Assembly (NCBI GenBank): GCA_002402465.1
Contig: DHFW01000041.1
Location: 49,311-86,816 of the forward strand
Direction: 5' to 3'
DNA length: 37,506 bases
DNA from: Bacteroidales bacterium UBA4814
Lineage (GTDB): Bacteria; Bacteroidota; Bacteroidia; Bacteroidales; UBA7960
Positions 1 through 9,071 of the stretch are shown here, piece by piece. The first letter of the stretch is position 1. Each line of letters starts with the position of its first letter. Below the pieces are notes generated by a model, which was not told the origin of the DNA, made no database searches, and worked only from the letters and a program-made list of their open reading frames with translations. The position numbers were made by a program, and so were the translations under genes.

Positions 1-692
1 CCCACGTTGTCGCCCACGTTGTCGGCAACTGTTGCAGGATTCATGGGGTGGTCTTCTGGAATGCCCGATTCTACCTTACCTACAAGGTCGGCGCCCACAT
101 CGGCAGCTTTGGTAAAAATACCACCACCCACCCGCGAAAAAAGCGCTATGGTAGATGCACCAAAAGAAAAGCCGGTAATAATAGAAAGGATTCGGCTTAC
201 AGTAAAGGGTGTTTCATAACCAAAAATATTGGTGTAAAGAATAAACAGAAATCCCAGTCCGAGCATTCCCAAGCCGACAACACTCAAACCCATTATGCTC
301 CCGCCTGTAAAGGCAACTTTAAGGGCTTTGTTCAGGCTCGTACGGGCGGCGTTGGCAGTGCGCACATTGGCCTTGGTGGCAATGCGCATGCCGATAAAAC
401 CGGCCAGAGCCGAACTGGAAGCCCCTAATAAAAAAGAAAAGGCCACCAGCGGAGAAGAAGTATCGGGGTCGGCCACAAAAATTAGCACCAGGGTAATCAG
501 CACCACAAAAATCGCCAGGATCTTGTATTCGGCCTTAATAAAGGCCATTGCACCATCGGAAATATAGGCTGCGATCTTTTTCATTTTGTCATTTCCGGCA
601 TCCTGTTTATTTATCCATGAGGTCCGGAAAAAAGTAAAAACCAGCGCGACTAATCCGACCAGGGGAATAAGGTAGATTAAAAAATTGTCCAT
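1..692 (-). CDS. hppA: Membrane-bound pyrophosphatase, N-terminal part (runs off the window)
   Basis: This is the first 230 residues of an ion-pumping inner-membrane pyrophosphatase, which couples PPi hydrolysis to export of Na+ or H+. The reverse strand reads from an ATG at 692 (MDNFLIYLIPLVGLVALVF) with no stop to the window edge. Hydrophobic segments lie at about residues 3-22, 59-75, 82-103 and 125-153. The family's cytoplasmic pyrophosphate site is clear: GGGIFTKAADVGADLVGK at about 189-206, then the start of the DNVGDNVG motif at the window edge. The residues that separate K+-dependent from K+-independent and Na+ from H+ pumps lie beyond the edge, so the ion cannot be assigned. It is divergent from recF, with 232 bases between the two starts. 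Family certain; ion specificity unknown. Confidence 0.95.
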   Translation of the reverse strand, partial: MDNFLIYLIPLVGLVALVFTFFRTSWINKQDAGNDKMKKIAAYISDGAMAFIKAEYKILAIFVVLITLVLIFVADPDTSSPLVAFSFLLGASSSALAGFIGMRIATKANVRTANAARTSLNKALKVAFTGGSIMGLSVVGLGMLGLGFLFILYTNIFGYETPFTVSRILSIITGFSFGASTIALFSRVGGGIFTKAADVGADLVGKVESGIPEDHPMNPATVADNVGDNV

Positions 693-899
693 GTGTGATT
701 CATTTAATTGAGTTACTTAGCTTCATTTATTGACTGGGTTGTTATTGGGAAAAAACAACAACGCACCAAAAAGGTTCACTTAATGCAAGAAAAATCAGGT
801 TTTTATCATTAAAAAAATGACCTGTAGCCTTTTCTGTATATTAAACAAGCCTTCAAAATACCTGGCGCCATTGGTGATACTTTTTGCCCTTAAATTTTT

Positions 900-907
900 T
901 ACCTTTG
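900..907 (+). promoter_or_regulatory. Probable -7 promoter element of recF
   Basis: The octamer TACCTTTG matches the Bacteroidota -7 consensus TAnnTTTG exactly. It sits 17 bases before the recF ATG at 925, which would give a very short leader. A TTTG lies 13 bases upstream, closer than the usual 19-21, so the -33 element is weak. The site favours the start at 925 over upstream in-frame codons. Confidence 0.4.
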
Positions 908-924
908 CCAGAAAGCCCGTTTTC

Positions 925-2040
925 ATGCACTTGCTTAAGCTTTCGCTGTTCAATTTTCGCAACTACCCTGAGATTTCTCTTGAATTCTCATCAAAATTCA
1001 ACTGCTTCGCAGGCAACAACGGAACAGGTAAAACCAATCTGCTTGAAGCCATCTATTACCTCTCGTTTTGCAAGAGCTTTTCCAACCCTACTGACACCCA
1101 AAACATCATGTTCGGGCAGGATATGTTCATGATACAGGGCCAATACAAGGTAAACGGGCAGGAAGATGAATTGTATTGCGGGGTGAAACGGCAGCAGCGC
1201 AAGGTATTCAAGCGCAACCAAAAGGAATACGAGCGGCTTTCTGACCATATCGGCCTTTACCCGCTGGTGCTCATAAGCCCGGGCGATGCCCAGCTCATTT
1301 TGGGTGGCAGCGACGAGCGCAGGAGGTTCATTGATGGGGTTATTTCGCAATACAATCACGATTATCTGCACCATCTGCTGAATTACAACAAAGCCCTGGC
1401 CCAGCGCAATGCCATGCTTAAAATGTTTGCCGAAAGGCGAAAGTTTGATGCAGCATCACTGGAGATTTATGACGAACTCATGATCGTTCACGGACAAATG
1501 ATTTTTGAAGAGCGTAAGCGATTTTTCGATGACTTCCTGCCGGTTTTTAATAAGTACTATGGCGTTTTGTCGGGCGGAACTGAAAGGGTGAACATCGAGT
1601 ATCAGAGCACCCTGATTGAAAGTGATTTTGCCCAACAAGTGCTCGAGGCCCGTGACAAGGATCTAATTGCACAATACTCAACCGTTGGCATTCACAAGGA
1701 CGACCTGACCTTTTTTATACACGATGTACCCGTGAAGCGCTATGGCAGCCAGGGCCAGCAGAAGTCATTCCTGATAGCCCTGAAGCTGGCACAATATACC
1801 TTTACCAGGGATATCAAAGGCTTTAGTCCAATATTGCTGTTTGACGACATTTTCGACAAGCTTGATGAAAACCGGGTAGAACAACTTATGACCTTGGTAA
1901 GTAATGACACTTTTGGGCAGGTGTTTGTCACGGACACCCACCTGGAAAGGCTCGAAAGTCTTTTCAAAAAGATAAAAGCCGAAAGTCGTATTTTTTCTGT
2001 AGAAGCAGGAGATATTTCAAAAGTTTCAACCCAACATTAA
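925..2040 (+). CDS. recF: RecF, DNA repair/gap-repair ATPase
   Basis: RecF is an SMC-like ATPase that acts with RecO and RecR to load RecA at single-strand gaps. The 371-residue product has the expected length. Walker A is GNNGTGKTN at residues 30-38, the ABC-type signature is near YGSQGQQKS, and Walker B is ILLFDDIFDKLDENR near residue 305. The reading frame is open upstream to 817, but the added residues do not look like RecF, and the family begins at MHLLKLSLFNFRNY, so ATG 925 is the likely start. A TAnnTTTG element lies just before it. A DUF721/DciA gene follows after 12 bases, a common arrangement in Bacteroidota. No anomaly seen. Confidence 0.96.
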   Translation: MHLLKLSLFNFRNYPEISLEFSSKFNCFAGNNGTGKTNLLEAIYYLSFCKSFSNPTDTQNIMFGQDMFMIQGQYKVNGQEDELYCGVKRQQRKVFKRNQKEYERLSDHIGLYPLVLISPGDAQLILGGSDERRRFIDGVISQYNHDYLHHLLNYNKALAQRNAMLKMFAERRKFDAASLEIYDELMIVHGQMIFEERKRFFDDFLPVFNKYYGVLSGGTERVNIEYQSTLIESDFAQQVLEARDKDLIAQYSTVGIHKDDLTFFIHDVPVKRYGSQGQQKSFLIALKLAQYTFTRDIKGFSPILLFDDIFDKLDENRVEQLMTLVSNDTFGQVFVTDTHLERLESLFKKIKAESRIFSVEAGDISKVSTQH

Positions 2041-2052
2041 GGATTAAAAGGC

Positions 2053-2343
2053 ATGCGTCGTTCCAATCAGCAAACCCTTGGCGAAGTGATTAAAGAGTTC
2101 CTGAAAAATTTCGGGCTGGAAGAGAAGGTCAACGAAATGCAGATTGCCGAAACCTGGGCTAAAATCATGGGGCCCGGAATTGTACGCTACACTCAACGTA
2201 TCAGTTTAAAAAACAAAATACTGACCGTTCAACTCAGCTCACCCGCTCTGCGCCAGGAGCTTTCCTACGGCAAAACCAAGATTATTAAACTGATCAATGA
2301 AGCCATCGGAAAGGATGTGGTGCAGGATTTGATTTTGAGGTAA
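2053..2343 (+). CDS. DUF721/DciA-family protein
   Basis: This small basic protein of 96 residues matches the DUF721 (DciA) family, whose better-studied members bind DNA and help load the replicative helicase DnaB. The family's core is visible: an N-terminal helix (LGEVIKEFLKNFGLEEKVNE), a central WAKIMGPGIVRYTQRISLKNKILTV segment, and the QLSSPALRQELSY stretch before a C-terminal helix. It lies 12 bases after recF in the same direction and is probably co-transcribed. The stop is only 7 bases from the convergent stop of the GH94 gene, and no terminator hairpin is visible in that gap. The helicase-loading role is inferred from the family and has not been shown for the short Bacteroidota forms. 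Confidence 0.85.
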   Translation: MRRSNQQTLGEVIKEFLKNFGLEEKVNEMQIAETWAKIMGPGIVRYTQRISLKNKILTVQLSSPALRQELSYGKTKIIKLINEAIGKDVVQDLILR

Positions 2344-2350
2344 AAATCCT

Positions 2351-4768
2351 TTAAGCATCCAGGCTCACCAAAATATCCAGCACTTCTTTCCCATGATCTT
2401 TAACGTTTAGCCAGGAATCGGTAAAAACCTTGCCGTTAACGCTGAGATTACTAACACCTGAATTATTTTTGTTAGGATTCAGAATGGTCACGTTGAGGGT
2501 TTTGCCCTGATACTTGCGAACCACAGTTACTTTTTCCCAGGCGGCCGGAATTTTTGGGTCGAAGCGAATGCCTTTCAGTGAGGTTTGCAATCCAAGGATC
2601 CAGTCCAGTCCAATCCGATACATCCAGACAGAAGTGCCAGTAAGCCAGGAATGCGATGCCTGACCTTCGGTTTCGTGTTCTTTGCTTGTCACGTATTCTG
2701 AAAAGACGTAAGGCTCGGTTTCATAGCGGTCGATGCCAACGGCTTCGGATGAGTTCCATGGCAGCATCTTGCTGTAAATGCGCCAGGCGTCTTCCACTTT
2801 TCCGTTCAAAAGCGAAGCCAGCACAAACCAGGCGCTTGCATGGTTAAACACGGCCCCGTTTTCTTTCTTTCCCGGCACGCAGCGCGAAATCAGACCAATA
2901 GTATCTTCTACTTCACGGTATGCAGGCCAGACAAGTTGCATTCCCGTTCGGTTTTCGAGGTATTCAATGCTGCTTTCAAGAGCCATTTTTGCCCTTTCGG
3001 GAGAAGCCACCCCGGAGATTACAGCCCAGGATTGTGCGTTTAGGAAAAGTTTTCCCTGCTTTTTTGATGCCGAGCCAACCACTTCCCCATTGTCGCGAAA
3101 AGCCCTCACATACCATTGTCCATCCCAGGCAATTTCATTCACCAGTTTACTAATCTGGTTATAGGCAGCCTTCCATCGATTTTTTACCGCTTCATCCTTC
3201 CGGTGATCAAGCAATTCAAAAGTTTTTTCCATCACATAACAAAGGAAAAAGGCACCCCAGATGGTTTCGCCTTTGCCTTGGGGACCAATGTGGTCAAGCG
3301 TATCATTCCAGTCGCCCTTTCGGATGCGAGGCAGACCGCGTTCGGTGGTGTCGCTAATGGCAAAATCGAGGGCTTTTACCATGTGGTTGTAAACAGTATC
3401 TTCGCCTTCATCATAAAACGAAACCACCTCATTAAGAATGGAAAAATCGTGGGTTTCATTCAGGTATTCCACAATGCCAAAAGGAATCCAGAGGGGGGTG
3501 TCGCTGTGGTGGGTGCGTTCACCATGGTTGGTCAGTTTAAAGAAATTATGCAGGGTGGAACCATCAGAAAACTGGAACTGCAATGCATTCAAAATACGGC
3601 TCCTTACCCGGCCTGGATCAACGATCACCATGCCCAGTATATCCTGAAACTGGTCGCGGATACCTGTACCAAATAGCAATCCCCCATGGTAGTAACCCGA
3701 GTTACGTGCCATGTCGAAGGTAACTGCCGACTGGTATTGATTCCAGACATTGAGCATGGCATTAAAAGCCTCATCGGGTGTTTCTACTTTCACATGGCCA
3801 AGGTAAGTTGTCCAGAAGCTTTTCACTTCTTCCAATTTCTCCTCAACAAAACCATTATCCTGATAGCTGTCGAAATGCAGGGTTTGATAGGGTTTCCTGT
3901 CCTCCTTTTCGGCAATGCCCAGAAATACGCTGAAATCCTTTTTTTGCCTGTGGTTCAGTTCAATTTCCGATTGCAGCGCCACCACAGGATCGCCGGCCGT
4001 GATTTCGGTATTACCCATCTGCCCGGTTTCAATGGCAATAGGGTTGGCTTCAGAGCGCCATTTGCCAATAAATTTATCCAGGCTGGCATCGAAGCCGGTC
4101 ACAGGAAGGTTCATGGAGAAAAAAAGGTTATAACCCCATGCAATGTTTGGCTGTTCAACCGAAGCCGATTTCTTCTGCAGCACCCAGTAGCGGCGAGTAG
4201 CTTCAAGGGCCTGACTTTCCCTGTTAAAGTGAATATCGGTAAAATGCTTGTCGTTTGGCTGGTTAATAATGTCGTTCAGGGCATTGCCCATCATGAGCTC
4301 CTGGAAAGCAAACACCTGCAACTTGCGTGGTCGGCCGCTGATGTTCTCCACGTGAACTTTCCAAACCTCGCAGTTATTGTCGCGCGGAACAAAATAGGTT
4401 ATTTCTGACCTGATGCCCCTGAATTCGGTGGTAATGGACGTGTAGCCCTGTCCGATGCGCGCTTCGTAAAGGTCATACTTTCGGTCAATGGTTGGCGCCC
4501 AGCTCAACGACCAATACTCACCGGTTTCGATGTCGCGAAGCATTACATAGCGGCCCGGACGGTCCCATGGCAAACAATTGTAACGCATGCGCGAAATTCG
4601 GTTGTCGCGCGGAGTATCCAGAAAAGAAAAGCCCCCACCGCCATGCGACACCAGTCCTGCATAATGTTCGTTCCAAATGTAGTTGAACCAGGGCCTGGGC
4701 GTTTCCGGATCTGTAATTACAAACTCCCTTCCATCCTCCGACAGGTATCCGTATTTGTTTTCAATCAT
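2351..4768 (-). CDS. GH94 inverting disaccharide phosphorylase
   Basis: Glycoside hydrolase family 94 enzymes use phosphate to split beta-linked disaccharides such as cellobiose or chitobiose, releasing an alpha-sugar-1-phosphate. The 805-residue length is usual. The N-terminal beta-sandwich domain is followed by an (alpha/alpha)6 barrel with family landmarks: THHSDTPLWIPFGIVEYLNE at about 419-438, RKGDWNDTLDHIG at 483-495 with D489 as the predicted general acid, a NHASAWF segment near 642, and EPYVFSEYV...HSWLTGTSVWMYR at about 685-718. No signal peptide is seen, so it should be cytoplasmic. It is the last gene of the locus, 12 bases after the GH38-like gene. The nearby phosphohexomutase could use its product. 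Substrate (cellobiose, chitobiose or another beta-disaccharide) cannot be decided; amino sugar genes in the locus favour a HexNAc disaccharide. Confidence 0.9.
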   Translation of the reverse strand: MIENKYGYLSEDGREFVITDPETPRPWFNYIWNEHYAGLVSHGGGGFSFLDTPRDNRISRMRYNCLPWDRPGRYVMLRDIETGEYWSLSWAPTIDRKYDLYEARIGQGYTSITTEFRGIRSEITYFVPRDNNCEVWKVHVENISGRPRKLQVFAFQELMMGNALNDIINQPNDKHFTDIHFNRESQALEATRRYWVLQKKSASVEQPNIAWGYNLFFSMNLPVTGFDASLDKFIGKWRSEANPIAIETGQMGNTEITAGDPVVALQSEIELNHRQKKDFSVFLGIAEKEDRKPYQTLHFDSYQDNGFVEEKLEEVKSFWTTYLGHVKVETPDEAFNAMLNVWNQYQSAVTFDMARNSGYYHGGLLFGTGIRDQFQDILGMVIVDPGRVRSRILNALQFQFSDGSTLHNFFKLTNHGERTHHSDTPLWIPFGIVEYLNETHDFSILNEVVSFYDEGEDTVYNHMVKALDFAISDTTERGLPRIRKGDWNDTLDHIGPQGKGETIWGAFFLCYVMEKTFELLDHRKDEAVKNRWKAAYNQISKLVNEIAWDGQWYVRAFRDNGEVVGSASKKQGKLFLNAQSWAVISGVASPERAKMALESSIEYLENRTGMQLVWPAYREVEDTIGLISRCVPGKKENGAVFNHASAWFVLASLLNGKVEDAWRIYSKMLPWNSSEAVGIDRYETEPYVFSEYVTSKEHETEGQASHSWLTGTSVWMYRIGLDWILGLQTSLKGIRFDPKIPAAWEKVTVVRKYQGKTLNVTILNPNKNNSGVSNLSVNGKVFTDSWLNVKDHGKEVLDILVSLDA

Positions 4769-4780
4769 GACAAAATCTAT

Positions 4781-7534
4781 TTACACAAATATTTTATATG
4801 ACTTGATTTTCCCGGCTTGCAGCGAAACTTCAAAATCATTTTCACCAGCCAGTTTAATTTCATTCACTATTATTTCTTCCAGTGTCACTTCTTCAACCCT
4901 TTTCAAGGAAACGCCAAGTTCTATCTTGCCATTAATTTCATATCCGGTAGGGTTATAAACCCTTAAAACAAAGGCGCAACTTTCATCTTCGGCCTTTTTC
5001 AAACAGGAAAACACCAGCTCTTCCGGCTCAATTTTCAGGAAACTTTGAGTTGTACCTCCTTCACCTTTCAATACTCCGGTCTGAACGAGGCTGGGTTGGT
5101 AATTAAAAAGAAAAGCCTCCCTAAAAACCCTTCCATCCTTCCAATCGCTTCTGTGGGGATAAAGTGCAAGTTTGTACTCGCTTTTTCCGAGCATCTGCGC
5201 GCCTTTCTCATGCGAATAATCCTGCGGTGCCGCCGGGTTTATTTTGTATTCGAAGGTACGGAAAAGAGTTATGGCCAGTGTTTTATCCTGATCGGTCAGC
5301 ACTTCGTATTCCTTCAACCCGTCCACAAGGATTGCCAGGCCCTTTTGTCCATCGCTTAAATCCACAAAATGGTGCATCGGAAAATCATACATAGGCTGCT
5401 CCATCCAGTCGCTGGTGTCGGGCCTGTCAAGGCTTCGGGCCGGCACATCAAACTGCCCCTCGCCATGCGAGTGAGTGGCATTTAATCCTGTGGGGAACAT
5501 TATGCGAAGACGGTGGCTTTCCGATTGATTATCAACCACAACATTAATTTTCAGATGCCGGCTTCCCTTTGCCAGCCCAATTTTTACTACTACTTCGTTT
5601 TTGCGGTAGTCAATATTTTCGCTTTCGCGGGAAGCGAGATCTGCAGGAAGCATAAGGCTGTGCCTGATTTCAAACTCATTGAAAAGCGGCCCTTCCATAG
5701 TTTTTCTGATTCTCGCGGCTTTATTCAGGGAAGTCAAAAACGGGCGAACGGGTTTGTTTACCCAGGCATGGCCGGCTTCGCCTTCATCATATAGATAGGC
5801 CTGGTTTTGGTATTCAACGTAAAGTTCCTTGTCCAGCACATTCAGACTGCCATCGGCATTTATGATCACTTTCAGGAATTCATTCTCCAGCAGCCGCTCA
5901 TTCCCCGGAAGGGATTCTTCAAACTTCTCTTCAACCGGTTTTACCAGCATAGTTTTGAGTCCGAATGAAGGCACTTCAGAAGTCTCGATCAGCGCATTAT
6001 ACCTGATCATATCGAAATACATTGGGCGATTTATCATCTGCTCCAGCACGGGCTGGTGAGGCGTGCGGCTTTTTATCTGGACGCCCAGTAAATTTCTGGC
6101 TTCATCAAACAATTTAAAACTCCCTTTATCGAGTTTAACCGGAATATCAATAAAAGCCTCCACCACTTCCGACCGTTCATAATTGGTGGGATTCACTGCG
6201 GTAATGAAAACCCCGTCTTCACCGGCTCCAAGTGCCGTTGTATTCATTTTTGGAAGAAGAAATTTCAGCGAACGCTCAAAAACACCTTTGGATATTTCGA
6301 CTGAATGCTTGTAGCGCATCATCATGTCTTCATGTATGCGATCGAGCGAACAGCCTCCAATGGAATCGTGGGCCGAATTCTGCACGATCAGTTCCCAGGC
6401 AGTCTCTGGGTATTGGTCATTGATATCGCGTCCCAGCCAGGCTGAAAAGGCGTTAAATGGCTCTGCAAAATACTGGACCCATCGTTCGGCATCGAAGTTG
6501 GCTTGCTTCAGGTACATTCGGGCCGAAGTGGTGTATCCGAAAAGGTTTCCGCAACGGTTGTTGTTCTGGGCGCTGCGCCGCTCGCCGGTAACGAGCTTTA
6601 GCTTTTCAATGTCAACATCGGCGGCAATGGCCTTTGCATATTCCTCCAGAGTAGAATGAACCACATTGATGTGCGGCATTTTCTCCCGGATTTCTCGAAT
6701 GATCTTCAATGTCTGGGCATTGGGCCCTGAAGAATCATGCCCCTCCATCCAAATCTTGTGCGGGGTGGTGAAATCATCGGACTGGTCGGCAATGATCTTG
6801 TTTACCTGGGGTTCGATATGCTCCGGATAAAAGGCGGAATGGTCCGAAATGATGAAATAATCTTCTTCTTTTTGTTTGGGATCGGCAAAGTGGAATGGCG
6901 TTCCTTTTTGGCTCCATGGGTATTCAATATCGTAAAAACCTTCGTTGTGGATCACCGGCCGGTAAATGTAAAAATAGAAGTTGTAACGCGGCATGGTAGA
7001 AAATCGGGAAGTGACCATGCGGGTGCCATCAGCGCCTTCCCAAAGAAACTCGGCTTTGGGGCTGTCGATGGAATTAACCCCGCGATAAAACATAATCAGG
7101 TCGATGTTGAACTGCTTGTAAAGCTGCGGAAGCTGCGATATCTGGCCCCAGCTGAATGGTGAATAGCCAATCTTTGACACACCGCCCAATTGCCTGCTAA
7201 CCTTATGTCCAAGCAAAAGGTTGCGGATCAGGTTCTCGCCGCCCACCTGGAACTCTTCCGGCAGAATATACCATGGCCCGTGCAGCAACCGGTTTTCACT
7301 GGTTAGCCTAATGATCCGCTCGCAGTTTTGCGGTTTGATCTCCAGGTAATCCTTCAGCACAATCGACTGGCTGTCGAGGTGAAAGGCGCGGTACTCCCGC
7401 TCCTTTTCAAGAATATCAAGCACCGCATCAATCATGTCGACCAGCATCTGCCGGTTACGCTGAAACGGGAAACGCCACTCGCGGTCCCAGTGGGTGTTGG
7501 AGATGAGGTGGAAAATTTGTTCGGGGGAAGACAT
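4781..7534 (-). CDS. GH38-like (alpha-mannosidase family) protein with altered nucleophile motif
   Basis: The 917-residue product has the GH38 layout: an N-terminal (beta/alpha)7 domain, middle helical domain and long C-terminal beta region. The zinc-site motif HWDREW is at 15-20, DSQ at 54-56, and NSAHDSIGGCSLD at 386-398 supplies the second zinc histidine (H389). In known GH38 enzymes a motif of the type PDxFGH carries the Asp that is both nucleophile and zinc ligand. Here the aligned stretch reads GYSPFSWGQ at 123-131, with Phe127 in the Asp position and Gln131 for His. The codon is plainly TTC. It may be inactive, use another residue, or act on something else. ATG 7534 is preferred to an upstream TTG because the motif HLISNTHWD should lie near the N terminus. 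No signal peptide, so cytoplasmic. Confidence 0.85.
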   Translation of the reverse strand: MSSPEQIFHLISNTHWDREWRFPFQRNRQMLVDMIDAVLDILEKEREYRAFHLDSQSIVLKDYLEIKPQNCERIIRLTSENRLLHGPWYILPEEFQVGGENLIRNLLLGHKVSRQLGGVSKIGYSPFSWGQISQLPQLYKQFNIDLIMFYRGVNSIDSPKAEFLWEGADGTRMVTSRFSTMPRYNFYFYIYRPVIHNEGFYDIEYPWSQKGTPFHFADPKQKEEDYFIISDHSAFYPEHIEPQVNKIIADQSDDFTTPHKIWMEGHDSSGPNAQTLKIIREIREKMPHINVVHSTLEEYAKAIAADVDIEKLKLVTGERRSAQNNNRCGNLFGYTTSARMYLKQANFDAERWVQYFAEPFNAFSAWLGRDINDQYPETAWELIVQNSAHDSIGGCSLDRIHEDMMMRYKHSVEISKGVFERSLKFLLPKMNTTALGAGEDGVFITAVNPTNYERSEVVEAFIDIPVKLDKGSFKLFDEARNLLGVQIKSRTPHQPVLEQMINRPMYFDMIRYNALIETSEVPSFGLKTMLVKPVEEKFEESLPGNERLLENEFLKVIINADGSLNVLDKELYVEYQNQAYLYDEGEAGHAWVNKPVRPFLTSLNKAARIRKTMEGPLFNEFEIRHSLMLPADLASRESENIDYRKNEVVVKIGLAKGSRHLKINVVVDNQSESHRLRIMFPTGLNATHSHGEGQFDVPARSLDRPDTSDWMEQPMYDFPMHHFVDLSDGQKGLAILVDGLKEYEVLTDQDKTLAITLFRTFEYKINPAAPQDYSHEKGAQMLGKSEYKLALYPHRSDWKDGRVFREAFLFNYQPSLVQTGVLKGEGGTTQSFLKIEPEELVFSCLKKAEDESCAFVLRVYNPTGYEINGKIELGVSLKRVEEVTLEEIIVNEIKLAGENDFEVSLQAGKIKSYKIFV

Positions 7535-7537
7535 TTT

Positions 7538-7616
7538 ATGTTTGGGGTTTGGGGTTTCAGGTTCAAGGTTCAAGGTTAACGCAGCAACTCCCTCTTTGGA
7601 GGGGGCTGGGGGGAGG
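7538..7616. repeat. Low-complexity and G-rich repeats between GH38-like and HAD genes
   Basis: Just upstream of the GH38-like start are near-tandem TTTGGGG units (7540-7555), GGTTCAAG units (about 7559-7575), then a block of alternating C- and G-runs at 7588-7616 in which CCCTC/GAGGG can form a small hairpin. The 177 bases between the two genes hold no ORF. Such blocks resemble the dispersed intergenic sequences common in Bacteroidota genomes, but copies elsewhere cannot be seen here. Confidence 0.55.
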
Positions 7617-7711
7617 TTTTTTCGATTTTAAGCTAAACAAACAATGTTGAAATATTTTTTGATTTAAGAACAAGGATCAACGATTTTCGATTTTCGAAGT
7701 GGACTGGCTAT

Positions 7712-9046
7712 TTATCTTTTGCCTGCATCCAGAAAAAGCCCGAACTCCAACACCGCCTGTGGCACCCCGCCGGGCAGCACGTGGGCAGCGGCTTCAAGGT
7801 TGTGGGCGACGGTCTGGGCAAAAGGCACGGCAATGCAACAGCCAATGCCTGCGGCCCTTATGGCCACGGTGCCGCTCTGGCTGTCTTCAAAACCAATCAC
7901 CTTGCCGAAATCGGCAGGAAGTAATCCCACCTGGTGCAGGGCAATACTGTAAAGATCGCGGTGGGGCTTCAATCTGATTTCGCTCGAGTCGGTGGCCGTA
8001 ACAAACGCATCATAAACCATAGAAGGGTCCTCAAGATTTTTGAGAATCAATTCTTTGCGGTGTTCCGGCAAGCTGCTTTTTCGGATATGCTCACTGATAA
8101 CAGAAAGCACCTCATGTATCACAATATCTGCCTCGTAGCGAATGGAAGAAGTGACCAGACCAAGCTTTACGGGTTGCTTTTCAAACTTTTCTCCAAGCTC
8201 AATTAATTGCTTTTCAATTACTGGAAGTTCTTCTCCGGGAATTTTCCTGCCGATTTTCAGTTCATACTCGCTGGCCAAAGTTGCGGCAAACAATCCGGCT
8301 TCTTCGCCCAGCCAGCCCTTGAGCAACGGGATGACAAACGGAATACCTGGCATCGGAGCAATGACATGGGTATGCTCATCAACATCGCCAAAAAATTCCT
8401 TTTTTATCAGGGCACCTTCGCCCATCTTGAGGCGCGCGAGGATGTGGTGGTACACCTCATAATAAATGTCGATTCCAAGGTTTACCCGGGTTCCGAAACC
8501 GTAAACATCAATCATTTCTGACAAGGAGCTGACGATTTCTACAGGGCTATCGGCTTTCAAAATGGTTTCAAGCGATTCGTGCAGGCCGGCCTTCTTCAGA
8601 TTTTGCAGCACTTCGGCCTTGCGGTTTGGATCCATTCCAAACTTAAGTGTCCACCAGGCAGCTTCCAGAAATGCCTGCGCTATATGCGAATTTGAAAGCA
8701 GACTTTCATATTTATGAAGGAGATATTCCACATGCCGGGTGGTGCTGTTACCAATGATATGCGGAAAGTCGGCGTCATGATCCAGGCCAGCCCATTGCTC
8801 ACGGCTAAATTTGCCACTCATGCGCCTGACCATCTGCTCCAGCGCATGAATGCACAACACTTCGGTGGTGGTGGTGGTACCATCCATATCCATTAGCACG
8901 GCTTTGATCTCGCTCACCTTTTTCAGGGCAGGTGCAAGCGGGTAATATTCTTCAGACGGAAAAACATAGGAGGGGTTTTTTACCACAGCATATTCCCCGC
9001 CGCGTAATTTTATCTTTTCAACAACAAAATCAGCGTTTTCGATCAT
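7712..9046 (-). CDS. HAD-superfamily phosphatase/beta-phosphoglucomutase-like protein with large cap
   Basis: The HAD signatures are complete: motif I DMDGT with D53 and D55, motif II LVTSS near 298-301, a lysine at K360 (RLKPHRDLY), and motif IV GFEDSQSG with E387/D388. The C-terminal part from about 355 resembles beta-phosphoglucomutase and related sugar phosphatases. The region between motifs I and II is about 240 residues, roughly three times the usual helical cap of that subgroup, and no known domain was recognised in it. ATG 9046 is preferred because starting further upstream would overlap the phosphohexomutase gene by 68 bases. With ATG 9046 the gap is 25 bases. A sugar-phosphate substrate is likely from the motifs and context; which one is unknown. 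Confidence 0.8.
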   Translation of the reverse strand: MIENADFVVEKIKLRGGEYAVVKNPSYVFPSEEYYPLAPALKKVSEIKAVLMDMDGTTTTTEVLCIHALEQMVRRMSGKFSREQWAGLDHDADFPHIIGNSTTRHVEYLLHKYESLLSNSHIAQAFLEAAWWTLKFGMDPNRKAEVLQNLKKAGLHESLETILKADSPVEIVSSLSEMIDVYGFGTRVNLGIDIYYEVYHHILARLKMGEGALIKKEFFGDVDEHTHVIAPMPGIPFVIPLLKGWLGEEAGLFAATLASEYELKIGRKIPGEELPVIEKQLIELGEKFEKQPVKLGLVTSSIRYEADIVIHEVLSVISEHIRKSSLPEHRKELILKNLEDPSMVYDAFVTATDSSEIRLKPHRDLYSIALHQVGLLPADFGKVIGFEDSQSGTVAIRAAGIGCCIAVPFAQTVAHNLEAAAHVLPGGVPQAVLEFGLFLDAGKR

Positions 9047-9071
9047 ATCGCAATTACAATTTAACACAAAG

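Noticed and set aside
817..924. N-terminal extension of RecF by 36 residues
   Set aside because: The extra residues do not match RecF, and a -7 promoter element lies within the stretch, so translation should start at 925.
3116..4408. Plus-strand open frames of 186 and 240 residues inside the GH94 gene
   Set aside because: They lie wholly opposite a well-supported GH94 gene and show no family motif.
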